A stretch of DNA of 64,000 nt from Natronomonas marina (lineage in GTDB: Archaea > Halobacteriota > Halobacteria > Halobacteriales > Haloarculaceae): NCBI RefSeq assembly GCF_024298905.1, contig NZ_CP101154.1:806001-870000 (forward strand), in the 5' to 3' direction. The notes beneath the pieces were generated by a model. The model saw only the letters and a list, made by a program, of their open reading frames with translations. It ran no database searches and was not told where the DNA came from. This document shows, piece by piece, positions 25,722-34,480 of this stretch. The position numbers were made by a program, and so were the translations under genes. Numbering within the stretch: position 1 is the first letter of the stretch; every line of letters begins with the position of its first letter.

Positions 25722-26530
25722 GCAGCGAAGCGCAGTCGGGGGGTCCCGATCCGACTGCCGAGAGCGCGGACGGCACACGGGCGTTCGACCCCGACGACGG
25801 CGCCCTCGTCGTCGACAGTCTCACCAAGCGATTCGGTGGGTTGATCGCCGTCGACGACCTCTCCTTCGCCGTCGAAGAACGGGAGATCCTCGGCTTCATC
25901 GGGCCGAACGGTGCGGGCAAGTCGACGACGTTCAACTGCATCACCGGCCGCTACCCGCCGACCGAGGGGACGGTGTACTACCGCGGCGAGGACGTCACCG
26001 GCCTGCCGGCCTACGAGATGGTTGGCAAGGGCCTCGCGCGGACGTTCCAGGAGTTCCGACCCTTCGAGGACCGGACCGTCCTCGCCAACGTCCAGACGGC
26101 ACTGGTCCCCGACCGGCTGTTCTCCACGCGCGGGCTGCGCGGGGAGACCCGTACGGAGGCGATCGAGCTCTGCGAGCGGGTCGGTTTGGCCGAGGAGATG
26201 TACCGGATGCCGGCCGAACTTCCCCACGCGGGGATGCTTCGGCTGGAACTCGCCCGTGCGATGGCGACCGATCCCGATATGCTGCTCGTCGACGAGCCGT
26301 TCGCGGGGCTGGCGGACAACGAGATCGGCCGGGTTTCGACTCTGCTGGAGGAGCTCCGCGAGGAGGGGACGACGCTGGTCGTCGTCGACCACAACATGCG
26401 CGGCCTGCTCGAACTCATCGACCGGGCCATCGTCATCAACTTCGGCGAGTTGCTCGCGGAGGGAACCCCCGAGGAGATCCGGGAGAACCCGGAGGTCCAG
26501 AAGGCGTATCTCGGCGGCGAATCCGCCTGA
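25718..26530 (+). CDS. ABC transporter ATPase, LivG-type, with altered signature motif
   Basis: A 270-residue ATP-binding subunit. It has a Walker A motif GPNGAGKST near residue 67, a Q-loop in TFQEFRPF, a Walker B motif MLLVDEPFAG near residue 188, and a switch His in VVVDHNMRG. The C-terminus has the LivG-type ending (AEGTPEEIRENPEVQKAYLG). The ABC signature is LPHAGMLRLELARAM instead of the usual LSGGQ/LSYGQ form, which is unexpected because this motif contacts ATP across the dimer. No LivF gene follows, whereas most Liv systems have two ATPases. Either a LivF partner is encoded elsewhere or this protein acts as a homodimer. Confidence 0.9.
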   Translation: MSSEAQSGGPDPTAESADGTRAFDPDDGALVVDSLTKRFGGLIAVDDLSFAVEEREILGFIGPNGAGKSTTFNCITGRYPPTEGTVYYRGEDVTGLPAYEMVGKGLARTFQEFRPFEDRTVLANVQTALVPDRLFSTRGLRGETRTEAIELCERVGLAEEMYRMPAELPHAGMLRLELARAMATDPDMLLVDEPFAGLADNEIGRVSTLLEELREEGTTLVVVDHNMRGLLELIDRAIVINFGELLAEGTPEEIRENPEVQKAYLGGESA

Positions 26531-26636
26531 GGTCCCTCGCCACGTATTTGACCAGTCGTAATCGAAACGGGGGTATACACTTCGACCGTTAACTCCACCG
26601 GCAGCATATGGAAACGCTGGTCAGGGACGTGGCAAG

Positions 26637-26644
26637 GCTTTAGA
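26637..26644 (+). promoter_or_regulatory. TATA-like box of the enoyl-CoA hydratase gene
   Basis: The box gctttaga lies about 28 bases before the ATG at 26669 but only 17 bases before the ATG at 26657, so it favours 26669 as the leaderless start. Confidence 0.45.
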
Positions 26645-26668
26645 CGGTGGCCGCGCATGTCGAGACGC

Positions 26669-27460
26669 ATGAGCGACGCAATACGTCTCGATATCGACGA
26701 CGGCGTGGCGACGCTGACGCTGAATCGGCCGGACAACCGCAACGCCTTGAGCGCCGAGATGTCGAGTGCGATCGTCGACGCCGTCGAGGAGGTGGAGGCT
26801 CACGACGACGCCCGCTGTCTCGTCGTCGAGGGCAAGGAGGGAACCTTCTGTGCCGGCGGGGACGTCAACGCGATGGTCGAGTTGATGAGCGGCGCCGCGG
26901 AGCTTCACGAGGCCGTCGAGCGCATCCAACACGAGACCCACCGGGCCGTCCAGCGGGTCGCGGAGTTTCACCTCCCCACGATAGCGAAGGTCGACGGCGT
27001 CGCCTACGGCGCCGGTGCGAACCTCGCCATCGCCGCCGACATCACGCTGGCCTCCGACGACGCGAAGCTCTCCTTCGGCTTCCGGCAGGTCGGTCTCGCC
27101 ATCGACTCCGGCACCTCCTACCTCCTGCCCCGACAGGTCGGCGTCAGCAAGGCCAAGGAACTCGTCTTCACCGGGGAGATGCTCGACGCCGACGAAGCCG
27201 CCGAGTTGGGCCTGTTCAACCACGTCTACGAGGAGGACTTCGAAGAGCAGGCCGCCGCGTTCGTCGAACCCATCGCGGACGGGCCGACGGTCGCGTTGCG
27301 GCACTCCAAGAAGCTCATCGAGCAGGGGATGAACGCCTCGCTGAAGGACGCCCTGGACAACGAGGCCGCCTCTCAGGCCGCCGTCTTCGCCACCGAGGAC
27401 CACGAGGAGGGCGCCAACGCGTTCATGGAGGGCCGACCCCCGGAGTTCGAGGGCCGGTAG
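26669..27460 (+). CDS. Enoyl-CoA hydratase/isomerase family protein
   Basis: A 263-residue crotonase-fold enzyme. It starts MSDAIRLDIDDGVATLTLNR, and the oxyanion-hole segments are FCAGGDVNAM near residue 67 and VAYGAGANLAIAADI near residue 115. The family hydrates enoyl-CoA or isomerises double bonds in acyl-CoA breakdown. The in-frame ATG at 26657 would add MSRR but precedes the expected transcription start. It stands between the Liv-type importer and an acyl-CoA dehydrogenase, so a shared role in using an imported acid is plausible. Confidence 0.9.
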   Translation: MSDAIRLDIDDGVATLTLNRPDNRNALSAEMSSAIVDAVEEVEAHDDARCLVVEGKEGTFCAGGDVNAMVELMSGAAELHEAVERIQHETHRAVQRVAEFHLPTIAKVDGVAYGAGANLAIAADITLASDDAKLSFGFRQVGLAIDSGTSYLLPRQVGVSKAKELVFTGEMLDADEAAELGLFNHVYEEDFEEQAAAFVEPIADGPTVALRHSKKLIEQGMNASLKDALDNEAASQAAVFATEDHEEGANAFMEGRPPEFEGR

Positions 27461-27509
27461 CGCCGTCCGCCGCCCCTGCGGCTTAACGCTGTTCGGAATC
27501 GGGGACAAT

Positions 27510-27518
27510 CTATTTTTC
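27510..27518 (+). promoter_or_regulatory. TATA-like box of the acyl-CoA dehydrogenase operon
   Basis: The sequence ctatttttc is centred about 26 bases before the ATG at 27540, fitting a leaderless transcript of the dehydrogenase and the genes coupled to it. Confidence 0.5.
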
Positions 27519-27539
27519 AACGGAAGCCGACCACCGGGT

Positions 27540-28685
27540 ATGTCGTTTCAGCTCACGGCCGAACACGAGGCGGTCAGGCAGGCCGTCCGGGAGTTCGGCG
27601 AGGCCGAGATCGAACCCGTCGCCCGCGAACACGACGAATCCGGCGAGTATCCCGAGGACATCCGGCGGCAGGCCGCCGACCTGGACTTCGTCGCCCCGCA
27701 CATCCCCGAGGAATACGGCGGCGCCGGCATGGACGCCGTCGGCCGCACCATCGTCACCGAGGAACTGTGGCGCGCCGACCCCGGCATCGGCTCGGCGGTC
27801 GGCAGCGCCGGCTTCGGCTCCTCGATGATCCTGGAGTACGGCGACGACTGGATGAAAGAGGAGTGGCTGCCGAAGATCGCCGACGGCGAGGTCGCCTCCT
27901 GTTCGTGCATCTCCGAGCCGGCCCACGGCTCGAACGTCGCCGGCATGGAGACGGTCGCCGAGTCCGACGGGGACGAGTACGTCATCGACGGCACCAAGAT
28001 GTGGATAACCAACGGTACGGTCGCCGACGTCGCCGTCGTGATGGCCAAGACCGAGCCGGACGCCGAACCACCGCACCGCGGCATCACCGCCTTCCTCGTG
28101 CCGACCGACACCGACGGCTTCCGGCCGACGAAGATCGACAACAAGCTCGGCATTCGGGCCTCCGACCTCGCCGAGATCGTCCTCGACGGCGTTCGTGTCC
28201 CCGCCGAGAACGTCATCGGCGAGCTGAACGGGGGGTTCTACCAGCTGATGGACTTCTTCGCCTCGGGGCGGGCGAGCGTCGCCGCCCAGGCCGTCGGCGC
28301 CGCACAGGGCGCGCTCGACGCCGCCGTCGAGTACGCGAACGAACGGGAGCAGTTCGGCCAAAAGATCGGTGAGTTCCAGGCCATCGAGCACAAGATAGCC
28401 GAGATGGCGACGGACGTCGAGGCCGCCCGGTCGCTCACCTACCGGGCCGCCAGTCACGTCGCCGACGGCGCCGACGACACCGCCGTCCGGCTGGCCTCGA
28501 TGGCGAAACTGTTCGCCTCAGAGCACGCCGTCGACGTCGCCGACGAGGCGCTGCAGGTCCACGGCGGCGCCGGCTACGTCTCGGATCACCCCGTCGAGCG
28601 CATCTACCGGGACGCCCGCATCACCAAGATCTACGAGGGAACGAGCGAAATCCAGAAGAACATCATCGCGGAGCGCACCCTATGA
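27540..28685 (+). CDS. Acyl-CoA dehydrogenase
   Basis: A 381-residue FAD enzyme that introduces the 2,3 double bond into acyl-CoA and passes electrons to ETF. It has the three-part family layout: an N-terminal helical domain, a beta domain with CISEPAHGSNVAGMET and KMWITNGTVAD, and a C-terminal helical domain with AASHVADGADD and LQVHGGAGYVSDHPVER. The catalytic Glu lies in TKIYEGTSEIQ close to the C-terminus, the position used by short- and medium-chain enzymes. It overlaps the hydrolase gene by four bases (ATGA). Confidence 0.94.
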   Translation: MSFQLTAEHEAVRQAVREFGEAEIEPVAREHDESGEYPEDIRRQAADLDFVAPHIPEEYGGAGMDAVGRTIVTEELWRADPGIGSAVGSAGFGSSMILEYGDDWMKEEWLPKIADGEVASCSCISEPAHGSNVAGMETVAESDGDEYVIDGTKMWITNGTVADVAVVMAKTEPDAEPPHRGITAFLVPTDTDGFRPTKIDNKLGIRASDLAEIVLDGVRVPAENVIGELNGGFYQLMDFFASGRASVAAQAVGAAQGALDAAVEYANEREQFGQKIGEFQAIEHKIAEMATDVEAARSLTYRAASHVADGADDTAVRLASMAKLFASEHAVDVADEALQVHGGAGYVSDHPVERIYRDARITKIYEGTSEIQKNIIAERTL

Positions 28686-29575
28686 GCGGCGCCGGGAGCG
28701 CCGGGTCCGCCGCCATCACGACCCACGACGAGTGGCAGTCCCACCAGCGAACTGCGGCGGTCGCCGTCGACGGCCACGAGCTGGAGGTCGCCTACTACGA
28801 GGCCGGCGACCCCGACGACGAGACGCTGCTGTTCGTCCACGGCATCCCGACGTGGTCGTTCCTGTGGCGCGGCGTCGCGCCGGCCTTCGCGGACGAGTAC
28901 TACGTCCTCGCGCCGGACCTGCTGGGCTACGGCAACTCCGCGTCCGGCGAGGGTTTCGACCGCTCCATTCGCGTTCAGGAGGCGATGCTCGCCGCCCTGC
29001 TCGACTCGGTCGACGCGGCGACGGCGACGGTCGTCGCCCACGACATCGGCGGCGGCGCGGCGCTGCGGCTGGCGGCCCACAGCCCCGACCGCGTCGACCG
29101 GCTCGTCCTCTCGAACGCGGTCTGTTACGATTCCTGGCCCGTCGAGTTCGTCTCGACGCTGGGACTGCCCCGGACCGCCGGGATGGACGACGAGGAGTTC
29201 GAGGGAAAGCTCGACTTCGCGTTCGCCGAGGGCGCCCACGGCGAGGCCGACCCCGCCTTCGTCGCCGGGATGAAGGCGCCGTGGCTGCGGGAGGGCGGCA
29301 AGCGGGCGCTCGCTCGCGCCGCCGTCGCCACCAACACCAACCACACCACCGAAATCCCCTACGACGACATCGACGCCGACGTGCTCTGTCTGTGGGGCGC
29401 CGACGACGTCATGCAGCCGCTCTCCTACGGGGAGCGGCTCGCGGAGGACCTCGGTGGCGAGGTGGTCGAACTGGACGACGCCTACCACTGGGTCGTCGAG
29501 GACCGCACCGAGGGCTATCGGGAGCAGCTGGCGGCGTTTTTGACCGAAAGGGACACCACGGAGGGAGGTGAGTAG
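28682..29575 (+). CDS. Alpha/beta-fold hydrolase, haloalkane dehalogenase/epoxide hydrolase-like
   Basis: A 297-residue alpha/beta hydrolase. The oxyanion motif is HGIPTWSFLWRG near residue 57. The nucleophile elbow is VVAHDIGGGAAL near residue 120, with Asp as the nucleophile, as in haloalkane dehalogenases and epoxide hydrolases rather than Ser esterases. The acid is likely the Asp in GADDVMQP and the base the His in DAYHWVVED. Its ATG overlaps the acyl-CoA dehydrogenase stop, so it is co-translated with it. The substrate is unknown. Confidence 0.85.
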   Translation: MSGAGSAGSAAITTHDEWQSHQRTAAVAVDGHELEVAYYEAGDPDDETLLFVHGIPTWSFLWRGVAPAFADEYYVLAPDLLGYGNSASGEGFDRSIRVQEAMLAALLDSVDAATATVVAHDIGGGAALRLAAHSPDRVDRLVLSNAVCYDSWPVEFVSTLGLPRTAGMDDEEFEGKLDFAFAEGAHGEADPAFVAGMKAPWLREGGKRALARAAVATNTNHTTEIPYDDIDADVLCLWGADDVMQPLSYGERLAEDLGGEVVELDDAYHWVVEDRTEGYREQLAAFLTERDTTEGGE

Positions 29576-29581
29576 TCGCCC

Positions 29582-30103
29582 ATGGACACGAGGGACGACC
29601 CCGATTGGGAGTTCAAGGAACGGGACGTGCTGGTGCTTCGGGAACTCTCCAGGGACCCGCAGCTGTCCTCGCGGGACCTCTCGCGCATCCTCGAGGAGAA
29701 GTACGGCATCGACGTCTCCCATGTCACCGTCTCCGAGTCCATCCGAGGGATGCGCGAGGAGGGGGTCTTCCGGGAGGCCATCATCCCCAACGAGGAGTAC
29801 TTCCACTTCGCGCTGTTCGAGTTCAAGTTCAACCCGGAGAACTTCGACGAGGAGTGGCGACCGGCCATGGAGTTCATCCGCGACTCGCCGAACACGCTGT
29901 TTTACTTCCTCTCGGACGGCGAGTACCAGTGGAAGGCCGTGATGATGTTCCCGGACCGGCAGTCGCAATCGCAGTGGATACACGAGTTCTACAAGCGCCA
30001 CGGGCAGGCCGTCGACAACCTGCGGAACTCCATCGTCCACAACGTGTTGAAGTTCCGGACCGACCCCGAGATACTGGAGAGCCTCCACGAGGGCGACCGG
30101 TAG
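29582..30103 (+). CDS. Winged helix-turn-helix regulator (Lrp/AsnC-like N-terminus)
   Basis: A 173-residue protein. Residues about 12-65 form a winged helix (VLVLRELSRDPQLSSRDLSR, then GIDVSHVTVSESIRGMREEG), as in Lrp/AsnC proteins. The remaining 105 residues are a small alpha/beta sensor domain ending in a charged tail. It starts seven bases after the hydrolase gene, in the same operon as the acyl-CoA dehydrogenase, so it may regulate this catabolic cluster. Ligand and operator are unknown. Confidence 0.78.
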   Translation: MDTRDDPDWEFKERDVLVLRELSRDPQLSSRDLSRILEEKYGIDVSHVTVSESIRGMREEGVFREAIIPNEEYFHFALFEFKFNPENFDEEWRPAMEFIRDSPNTLFYFLSDGEYQWKAVMMFPDRQSQSQWIHEFYKRHGQAVDNLRNSIVHNVLKFRTDPEILESLHEGDR

Positions 30104-30104
30104 C

Positions 30105-30296
30105 GTGAGCTACGACGACGGCGGCCCGTTCCGGCTGGTCGCGCTGGTGGTCGGCGTGCTCGCACTCGTCTTCGTGGGCTTTCTCGCGGCCGTCCAGTTC
30201 AGCAGCCAGAGCACCGCCTGGGCGCTGACGACGCCGCTCGTCCTCGTCGCCCCCGTCGTCTTCGGCGCCGCCTACTACTACGTCCGCCAGCAGTAG
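30105..30296 (+). CDS. Small two-helix membrane protein
   Basis: A 63-residue protein with GTG start one base after the preceding stop codon. It has two membrane helices (FRLVALVVGVLALVFVGFLA and TTPLVLVAPVVFGAAYYYV). Its position suggests co-translation with the winged-helix regulator. No family or role is recognised. Confidence 0.6.
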   Translation: MSYDDGGPFRLVALVVGVLALVFVGFLAAVQFSSQSTAWALTTPLVLVAPVVFGAAYYYVRQQ

Positions 30297-30333
30297 CGAG
30301 GGGTTTTTCGACCCGCCGCGCGAACCGCCGGCC

Positions 30334-31083
30334 ATGTCCCCGCCCGAGACGCGCTCCGAGTCCGCCGGTGGACGGCTCCCCGCCCCGCTCCGGGCGGTGC
30401 TGTCGGCGCTACTCCTGGCCGTCGCCGGTCTCGGCGGCGGCAGCCTCGTCGTCGAGGCCGTCTTCCTGGCCGGGCTGGAACTGTCGCTGCTCGTCGAGAC
30501 GGTCCTTCGCGTGCTCCTCCTGCAGGGGGTCGCCTTCGGCGGTCTCTCGGCGCTGTACCTCCAGTATCGTGGCCTTCCCGCCGACTACGTCGGCGTCTCC
30601 GTCCCCGACCTCGAGGGGTGGATACACGCCGGCGCCGGCTACGTGCTCGCGCTGGTCGGCGCGTTCTCGATGATATTCGTCGTCGTCTTCCTGCTCGGGC
30701 TGACGCCGGCACAGAACCGCGCCGCCGAACTCGGCCAGCAGGACTCCCGCGTCTTTCTCGCGTTGCTCGTCCTCGCCGTCCTCGTCATCGGTCCCGGCGA
30801 GGAACTGCTCTTTCGCGGCGTCGTCCAGAGCCGCCTCCGGGAGACCTTCTCGGCGCCGCTCGGTATCGGGCTGGCGACTGTCATCTTTGCCGTCGCCCAC
30901 GCCCCCGCCCTGGCCGGCCCCACCTCCGGCGTCGCGCTGACGATAACGCTGCTCTTCGTCCCGGCCCTGGTGTTCGCGGTCGTCTACGAGCGGACCGACA
31001 ACGTGGTCGTGCCCGCGGTCACGCACGGCGCCTACAACGCGACGCTGTTCGGACTGGCGTACCTGTCGGTCGCGATGGGATGA
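30334..31083 (+). CDS. CPBP-family intramembrane metalloprotease
   Basis: A 249-residue membrane protein with about seven helices, of the CPBP/Rce1-like protease family. The three metal-binding motifs are present: GPGEELLFRGVVQ near residue 155, FAVAHAP near residue 188, and VTHGAYNA near residue 230. It may cleave membrane peptides or prenylated substrates. It follows the small membrane protein by 37 bases and is convergent with gatA. Confidence 0.88.
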   Translation: MSPPETRSESAGGRLPAPLRAVLSALLLAVAGLGGGSLVVEAVFLAGLELSLLVETVLRVLLLQGVAFGGLSALYLQYRGLPADYVGVSVPDLEGWIHAGAGYVLALVGAFSMIFVVVFLLGLTPAQNRAAELGQQDSRVFLALLVLAVLVIGPGEELLFRGVVQSRLRETFSAPLGIGLATVIFAVAHAPALAGPTSGVALTITLLFVPALVFAVVYERTDNVVVPAVTHGAYNATLFGLAYLSVAMG

Positions 31084-31135
31084 CGAGTACGGGGTGGCGC
31101 CTCCGGACCGGAGGCACTCGAGGCGGATACGGTGG

Positions 31136-32410
31136 TCAGGCCAGCGCGGAGCCGGCCCGGATGATCGTCTCCTCGCCGAAGGCCGGGCCGACGAGCTGGA
31201 GGCCGACCGGACCCTCGTCCGTCTCCCCGGCCGGCACGGAGACCGCCGGCAGGTTCGCCAGGTTCACCGGGACGGTGTTGGCGTCGGCGAGGTACATCTG
31301 CAGCGGGTCCGCCAGGCTCTCGCCCATCTCGAACGGCGGCACCGGCATCGTCGGCGACGCCAGCACGTCGACCGACTCGAAGGCCGAATCGAAGTCCTGC
31401 TCGACCCACGCGCGGGCGTCCTGGGCCTGCTTGTAGTACTTGTCGTGGTAGCCGGCCGACAGCGCGTAGGTGCCGAGGAGGATTCGGCGCTTGACCTCCT
31501 CACCGAAGCCCGCCTCGCGGACGGCGGCGAAGGCCTCGTTCCAGTCGCCCTCGGCCTCGGTTGCGGGGCCGTAGCGGACGCCGTCGAACCGCGCGAGGTT
31601 CGAGGAGGCCTCCGACATCGCGATGACGTAGTAGGCCTGGACGGCCGTCTCGACGGAGGGCAGCGACACCTCCTCGGTGGTCACTCCCTGGTCGCGGAGG
31701 TCCTCGAGGGCGGCCTCGAACGTCTCGCGGACGCCCTCGTCGGCGCCCTCCAGCAGTTCGGTCGGGACGCCGACCGTGAGTCCCTCGACGTCCCCGTCGG
31801 CGGCGTCGGCGTAACTCTCCGGGAGACCCTCGGGCGGTTCGCGGGTCGTCGCGTCGCGGTCGTCGTCGCCGGCGATGACGTCCAGCAGTTCGGCCGCCTC
31901 CTCGACGGTCGGCGCCAGCGGGCCGATCTGCTCCAGGGAGTTGGCGTAGGCGACCAGCCCGTAGCGGGAGACCAGCCCGTAGGTCGGTTTGATGCCGACG
32001 ACGCCGCAGAAGGCGGCCGGACAGCGCACCGAGCCACCCGTGTCGGAGCCGAGCGCGAGGTCGGCATCCCCGGCGGCGACGGCGGCCGCCGACCCACCGG
32101 AAGAACCGCCGGGGACGCGGCCCTCTGCGGCCGGGTTCTCGGTCGGCCCGAACGCCGACGTCTCCGTCGTCGTCCCCATCCCGAACTCGTCCATGTTCGT
32201 CTTGCCGACGACGGTGGCACCCGCTTCCTTCAGCCGCTCGACGACGGTCGCGTCGTACGGCGGGACGTACTCCTCGAGCATCGCCGACCCGCAGGTCGTC
32301 CGGACGCCCGCCGTCGAGATGTTGTCCTTGACGGCGACGGTCCGGCCGTCCAGCGGTCCCGACCCCGTCGGTTCGATCTCGGCGTCGGTGATGAACGCGT
32401 CGTGGCTCAT
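31136..32410 (-). CDS. gatA: Asp/Glu-tRNA amidotransferase subunit A
   Basis: A 424-residue amidase-family subunit that releases ammonia from glutamine so that GatB can amidate misacylated Asp-tRNA(Asn) or Glu-tRNA(Gln). The catalytic Ser-cisSer-Lys triad is visible: Lys in VAVKDNIST, and the Ser residues in GGSSGGSAAAVA and SDTGGSVRCPA. The length is about 50 residues shorter than many bacterial GatA proteins. The ATG overlaps the gatC stop by four bases. gatB is not in the window, as is common in archaea where it is separate. Confidence 0.95.
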   Translation of the reverse strand: MSHDAFITDAEIEPTGSGPLDGRTVAVKDNISTAGVRTTCGSAMLEEYVPPYDATVVERLKEAGATVVGKTNMDEFGMGTTTETSAFGPTENPAAEGRVPGGSSGGSAAAVAAGDADLALGSDTGGSVRCPAAFCGVVGIKPTYGLVSRYGLVAYANSLEQIGPLAPTVEEAAELLDVIAGDDDRDATTREPPEGLPESYADAADGDVEGLTVGVPTELLEGADEGVRETFEAALEDLRDQGVTTEEVSLPSVETAVQAYYVIAMSEASSNLARFDGVRYGPATEAEGDWNEAFAAVREAGFGEEVKRRILLGTYALSAGYHDKYYKQAQDARAWVEQDFDSAFESVDVLASPTMPVPPFEMGESLADPLQMYLADANTVPVNLANLPAVSVPAGETDEGPVGLQLVGPAFGEETIIRAGSALA

Positions 32411-32706
32411 GAGACCCTCGGACCCTTGAACCGGCCGTCCTCGGTCTCCGGGGCGTTCCGCAGCGCCTCCTCCTGGGTGAGTCCCTCGCGGACCTCGTCG
32501 GGCCGCATCACGTTCGCCAACTCGGCGTCGGCGTCGACATCCGGAACGTCGTCGAGCGCCTCGAAGTACTCGAGGATGTCGGCGAACTGCCCGGCGAACC
32601 GTTCGACTTCCGCCTCGTCGAGGTTCACGCGGGCGAGCGAGGCGACGTGTCTGACCTCCGCCTCGTCGACGGTCGCCGAGTCGCCGGCGTCCTCGTCTGC
32701 TGTCAT
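32407..32706 (-). CDS. gatC: Asp/Glu-tRNA amidotransferase subunit C
   Basis: A 99-residue subunit with the GatC pattern VDEAEVRHVASLARVNL, ILEYFEALDDV and a C-terminal RNAPETEDGRFKGPRV, where the last part wraps around GatA. The start is the ATG at 32706; the longer frame upstream is antisense to tfb. It is translationally coupled to gatA. The divergent tfb gene begins 238 bases away. Confidence 0.93.
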   Translation of the reverse strand: MTADEDAGDSATVDEAEVRHVASLARVNLDEAEVERFAGQFADILEYFEALDDVPDVDADAELANVMRPDEVREGLTQEEALRNAPETEDGRFKGPRVS

Positions 32707-32872
32707 GGACGTGGTTCGGACGGGGGCGCCACTAAGGGTTTCGAAGGAACCGCTCGTCGCTCGATCGTGTCCGTCCCCGTGTGACTGCACCGCTCCGTCG
32801 AGTGTGCGGACGAGGGCCGGCGATACGACCCGAAACCGCTGTACCCTCCGTTCGATACCTTCTGCAGCCCGA

Positions 32873-32881
32873 ATATTTAAG
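32873..32881 (+). promoter_or_regulatory. TATA-like box of tfb
   Basis: The sequence atatttaag lies 63-71 bases before the tfb ATG, giving a leader of about 40 bases. A second AT-rich patch (agatataaa) directly precedes the ATG. Confidence 0.5.
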
Positions 32882-32943
32882 ACGCTGGCTGGACAACACA
32901 ATTCCATAGCGGTTCTCTCAGCACCTGCTGGGCCAGATATAAA

Positions 32944-33915
32944 ATGACAGACACCACCGTCAGACGGGACCAAAGCGAGGAGGAGCGGGCCGAAGCCAAG
33001 GCAGAGGAGAGCGAAGACGAGACCGCCTGCCCCGAGTGTGGCGCCCGCCTGGAGTCGGACACCGAGCGCGGGGAGACGGTCTGCAGCGAGTGCGGGCTCG
33101 TCGTCGAGGAAGACGAGATCGACCGCGGGCCGGAGTGGCGGGCCTTCGACTCCGCCGAGAAGGACGAGAAATCGAGGGTCGGCGCCCCGACCACGAAGAT
33201 GATGCACGACGAGGGCCTCTCGACGAACATCGGCTGGCAGGACAAGGACGCCTACGGCAACTCCCTGTCGAGCCGCCAGCGCCAGAAGATGCAGCGACTC
33301 CGCACCTGGAACGAGCGGTTCCGGACGCGGGACTCGAAGGAACGGAACCTCAAGCAGGCGCTCGGCGAAATCGACCGCATGGCGTCGGCGCTCGGCCTGC
33401 CCGAGAACGTCCGCGAAACCGCCAGCGTCATCTACCGCCGCGCCCTCGACGAGGACCTCCTCCCCGGCCGCTCCATCGAGGGTGTGGCGACGGCGTCGCT
33501 GTACGCCGCCGCACGCCAGGCGAACACCCCCCGGAGCCTCGACGAGGTGTCGAACGTCTCCCGGGTCGGCAAGGACGAGATCGCCCGCACCTACCGGTAC
33601 GTGGTCCGCGAACTCGGTCTCGAAATCGAGCCGGCGGACCCCAAGAGCTACCTCCCGCGGTTCGCCAGCGACCTCGACCTCTCCGACGAGGTCGAGCGCC
33701 GCGCCCGCCAGTTGCTCGACAGCGCTGCCGAGGCCGGCGTCCACTCCGGGAAGTCGCCGGTCGGACTCGCCGCGGCCGCCATCTACGCCGCCTCGCTGCT
33801 GTGCAACGAGAAGGTGACACAGAACGAGGTCAGCGAGGTGGCGAACATCTCGGAGGTCACCATCCGCAACCGCTATCACGAACTGCTCGAGGCCGAGAAG
33901 GACCTCGAGGTCTGA
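32944..33915 (+). CDS. tfb: Transcription initiation factor IIB
   Basis: A 323-residue TFB, which bridges TBP-bound promoter DNA and RNA polymerase. It has an N-terminal zinc ribbon (CPECGARLES and CSECGLVVEE), a linker with the B-reader/B-linker region (GPEWRAFDSAEKDEKSRVGA), and two cyclin-like repeats at about residues 125-215 and 220-315. The end of the second repeat has an HTH (SEVANISEVTIRNRYHEL). Haloarchaea carry several TFB paralogs; which one this is cannot be told here. It is divergent from gatCA. Confidence 0.95.
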   Translation: MTDTTVRRDQSEEERAEAKAEESEDETACPECGARLESDTERGETVCSECGLVVEEDEIDRGPEWRAFDSAEKDEKSRVGAPTTKMMHDEGLSTNIGWQDKDAYGNSLSSRQRQKMQRLRTWNERFRTRDSKERNLKQALGEIDRMASALGLPENVRETASVIYRRALDEDLLPGRSIEGVATASLYAAARQANTPRSLDEVSNVSRVGKDEIARTYRYVVRELGLEIEPADPKSYLPRFASDLDLSDEVERRARQLLDSAAEAGVHSGKSPVGLAAAAIYAASLLCNEKVTQNEVSEVANISEVTIRNRYHELLEAEKDLEV

Positions 33916-33952
33916 CCGCAACGACAAAGCGGTTCCGGGTCGCCGCCCCGGT

Positions 33953-34426
33953 ATGGAGACGACCCGTCACTTCGTCGCCACCTGCTACGTGGTATGCGAC
34001 GGCGCGACCCTGCTGCACGAACACGAGAAGCTCGACATGTGGCTGCCGCCGGGCGGCCACGTCGACCGCGACGAACTCCCCCACCAGACGGCGCTGCGCG
34101 AGACCCACGAGGAGACGGGACTGCGGCCGGACCTCGTCGCCGACGCCGGTCCCTACGACACCGCCCAGGCCACGTCGCTGCCCCGGCCCGCAGCGCTCCT
34201 CCTCGAGGACATCGACACTCACGAGGACGGCCGCGTCGCACACCAGCACGTCGACTTCGTCTACTTCGCCGAGTGCGACGGTCGCACCGTCGACCCCGTC
34301 GGCCGCGACGAAGCCGACGCCGACGCCTGGACGTGGTTCGAGCCCGCCGACCTGGACGCCCGCGCCGACGACCTCGCCGTCGACGTCCGCGACCTCGGCA
34401 AACGCGCCATCGAGACTGTCGCCTGA
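33953..34426 (+). CDS. Nudix hydrolase
   Basis: A 157-residue Nudix-fold protein. The Nudix box reads GGHVDRDELPHQTALRE followed by THEETGL, matching Gx5Ex7REUxEExGU with the key Glu residues present. It hydrolyses a nucleoside diphosphate linked to another moiety; the actual substrate is unknown. It follows tfb by 37 bases and may be co-transcribed. Downstream lies the tandem-repeat array. Confidence 0.9.
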   Translation: METTRHFVATCYVVCDGATLLHEHEKLDMWLPPGGHVDRDELPHQTALRETHEETGLRPDLVADAGPYDTAQATSLPRPAALLLEDIDTHEDGRVAHQHVDFVYFAECDGRTVDPVGRDEADADAWTWFEPADLDARADDLAVDVRDLGKRAIETVA

Positions 34427-34480
34427 GGGTGGTCGTCGCGTCGGTTCGGGATTCCTACGGTCGCCGCTCCGCGGCTCTCC

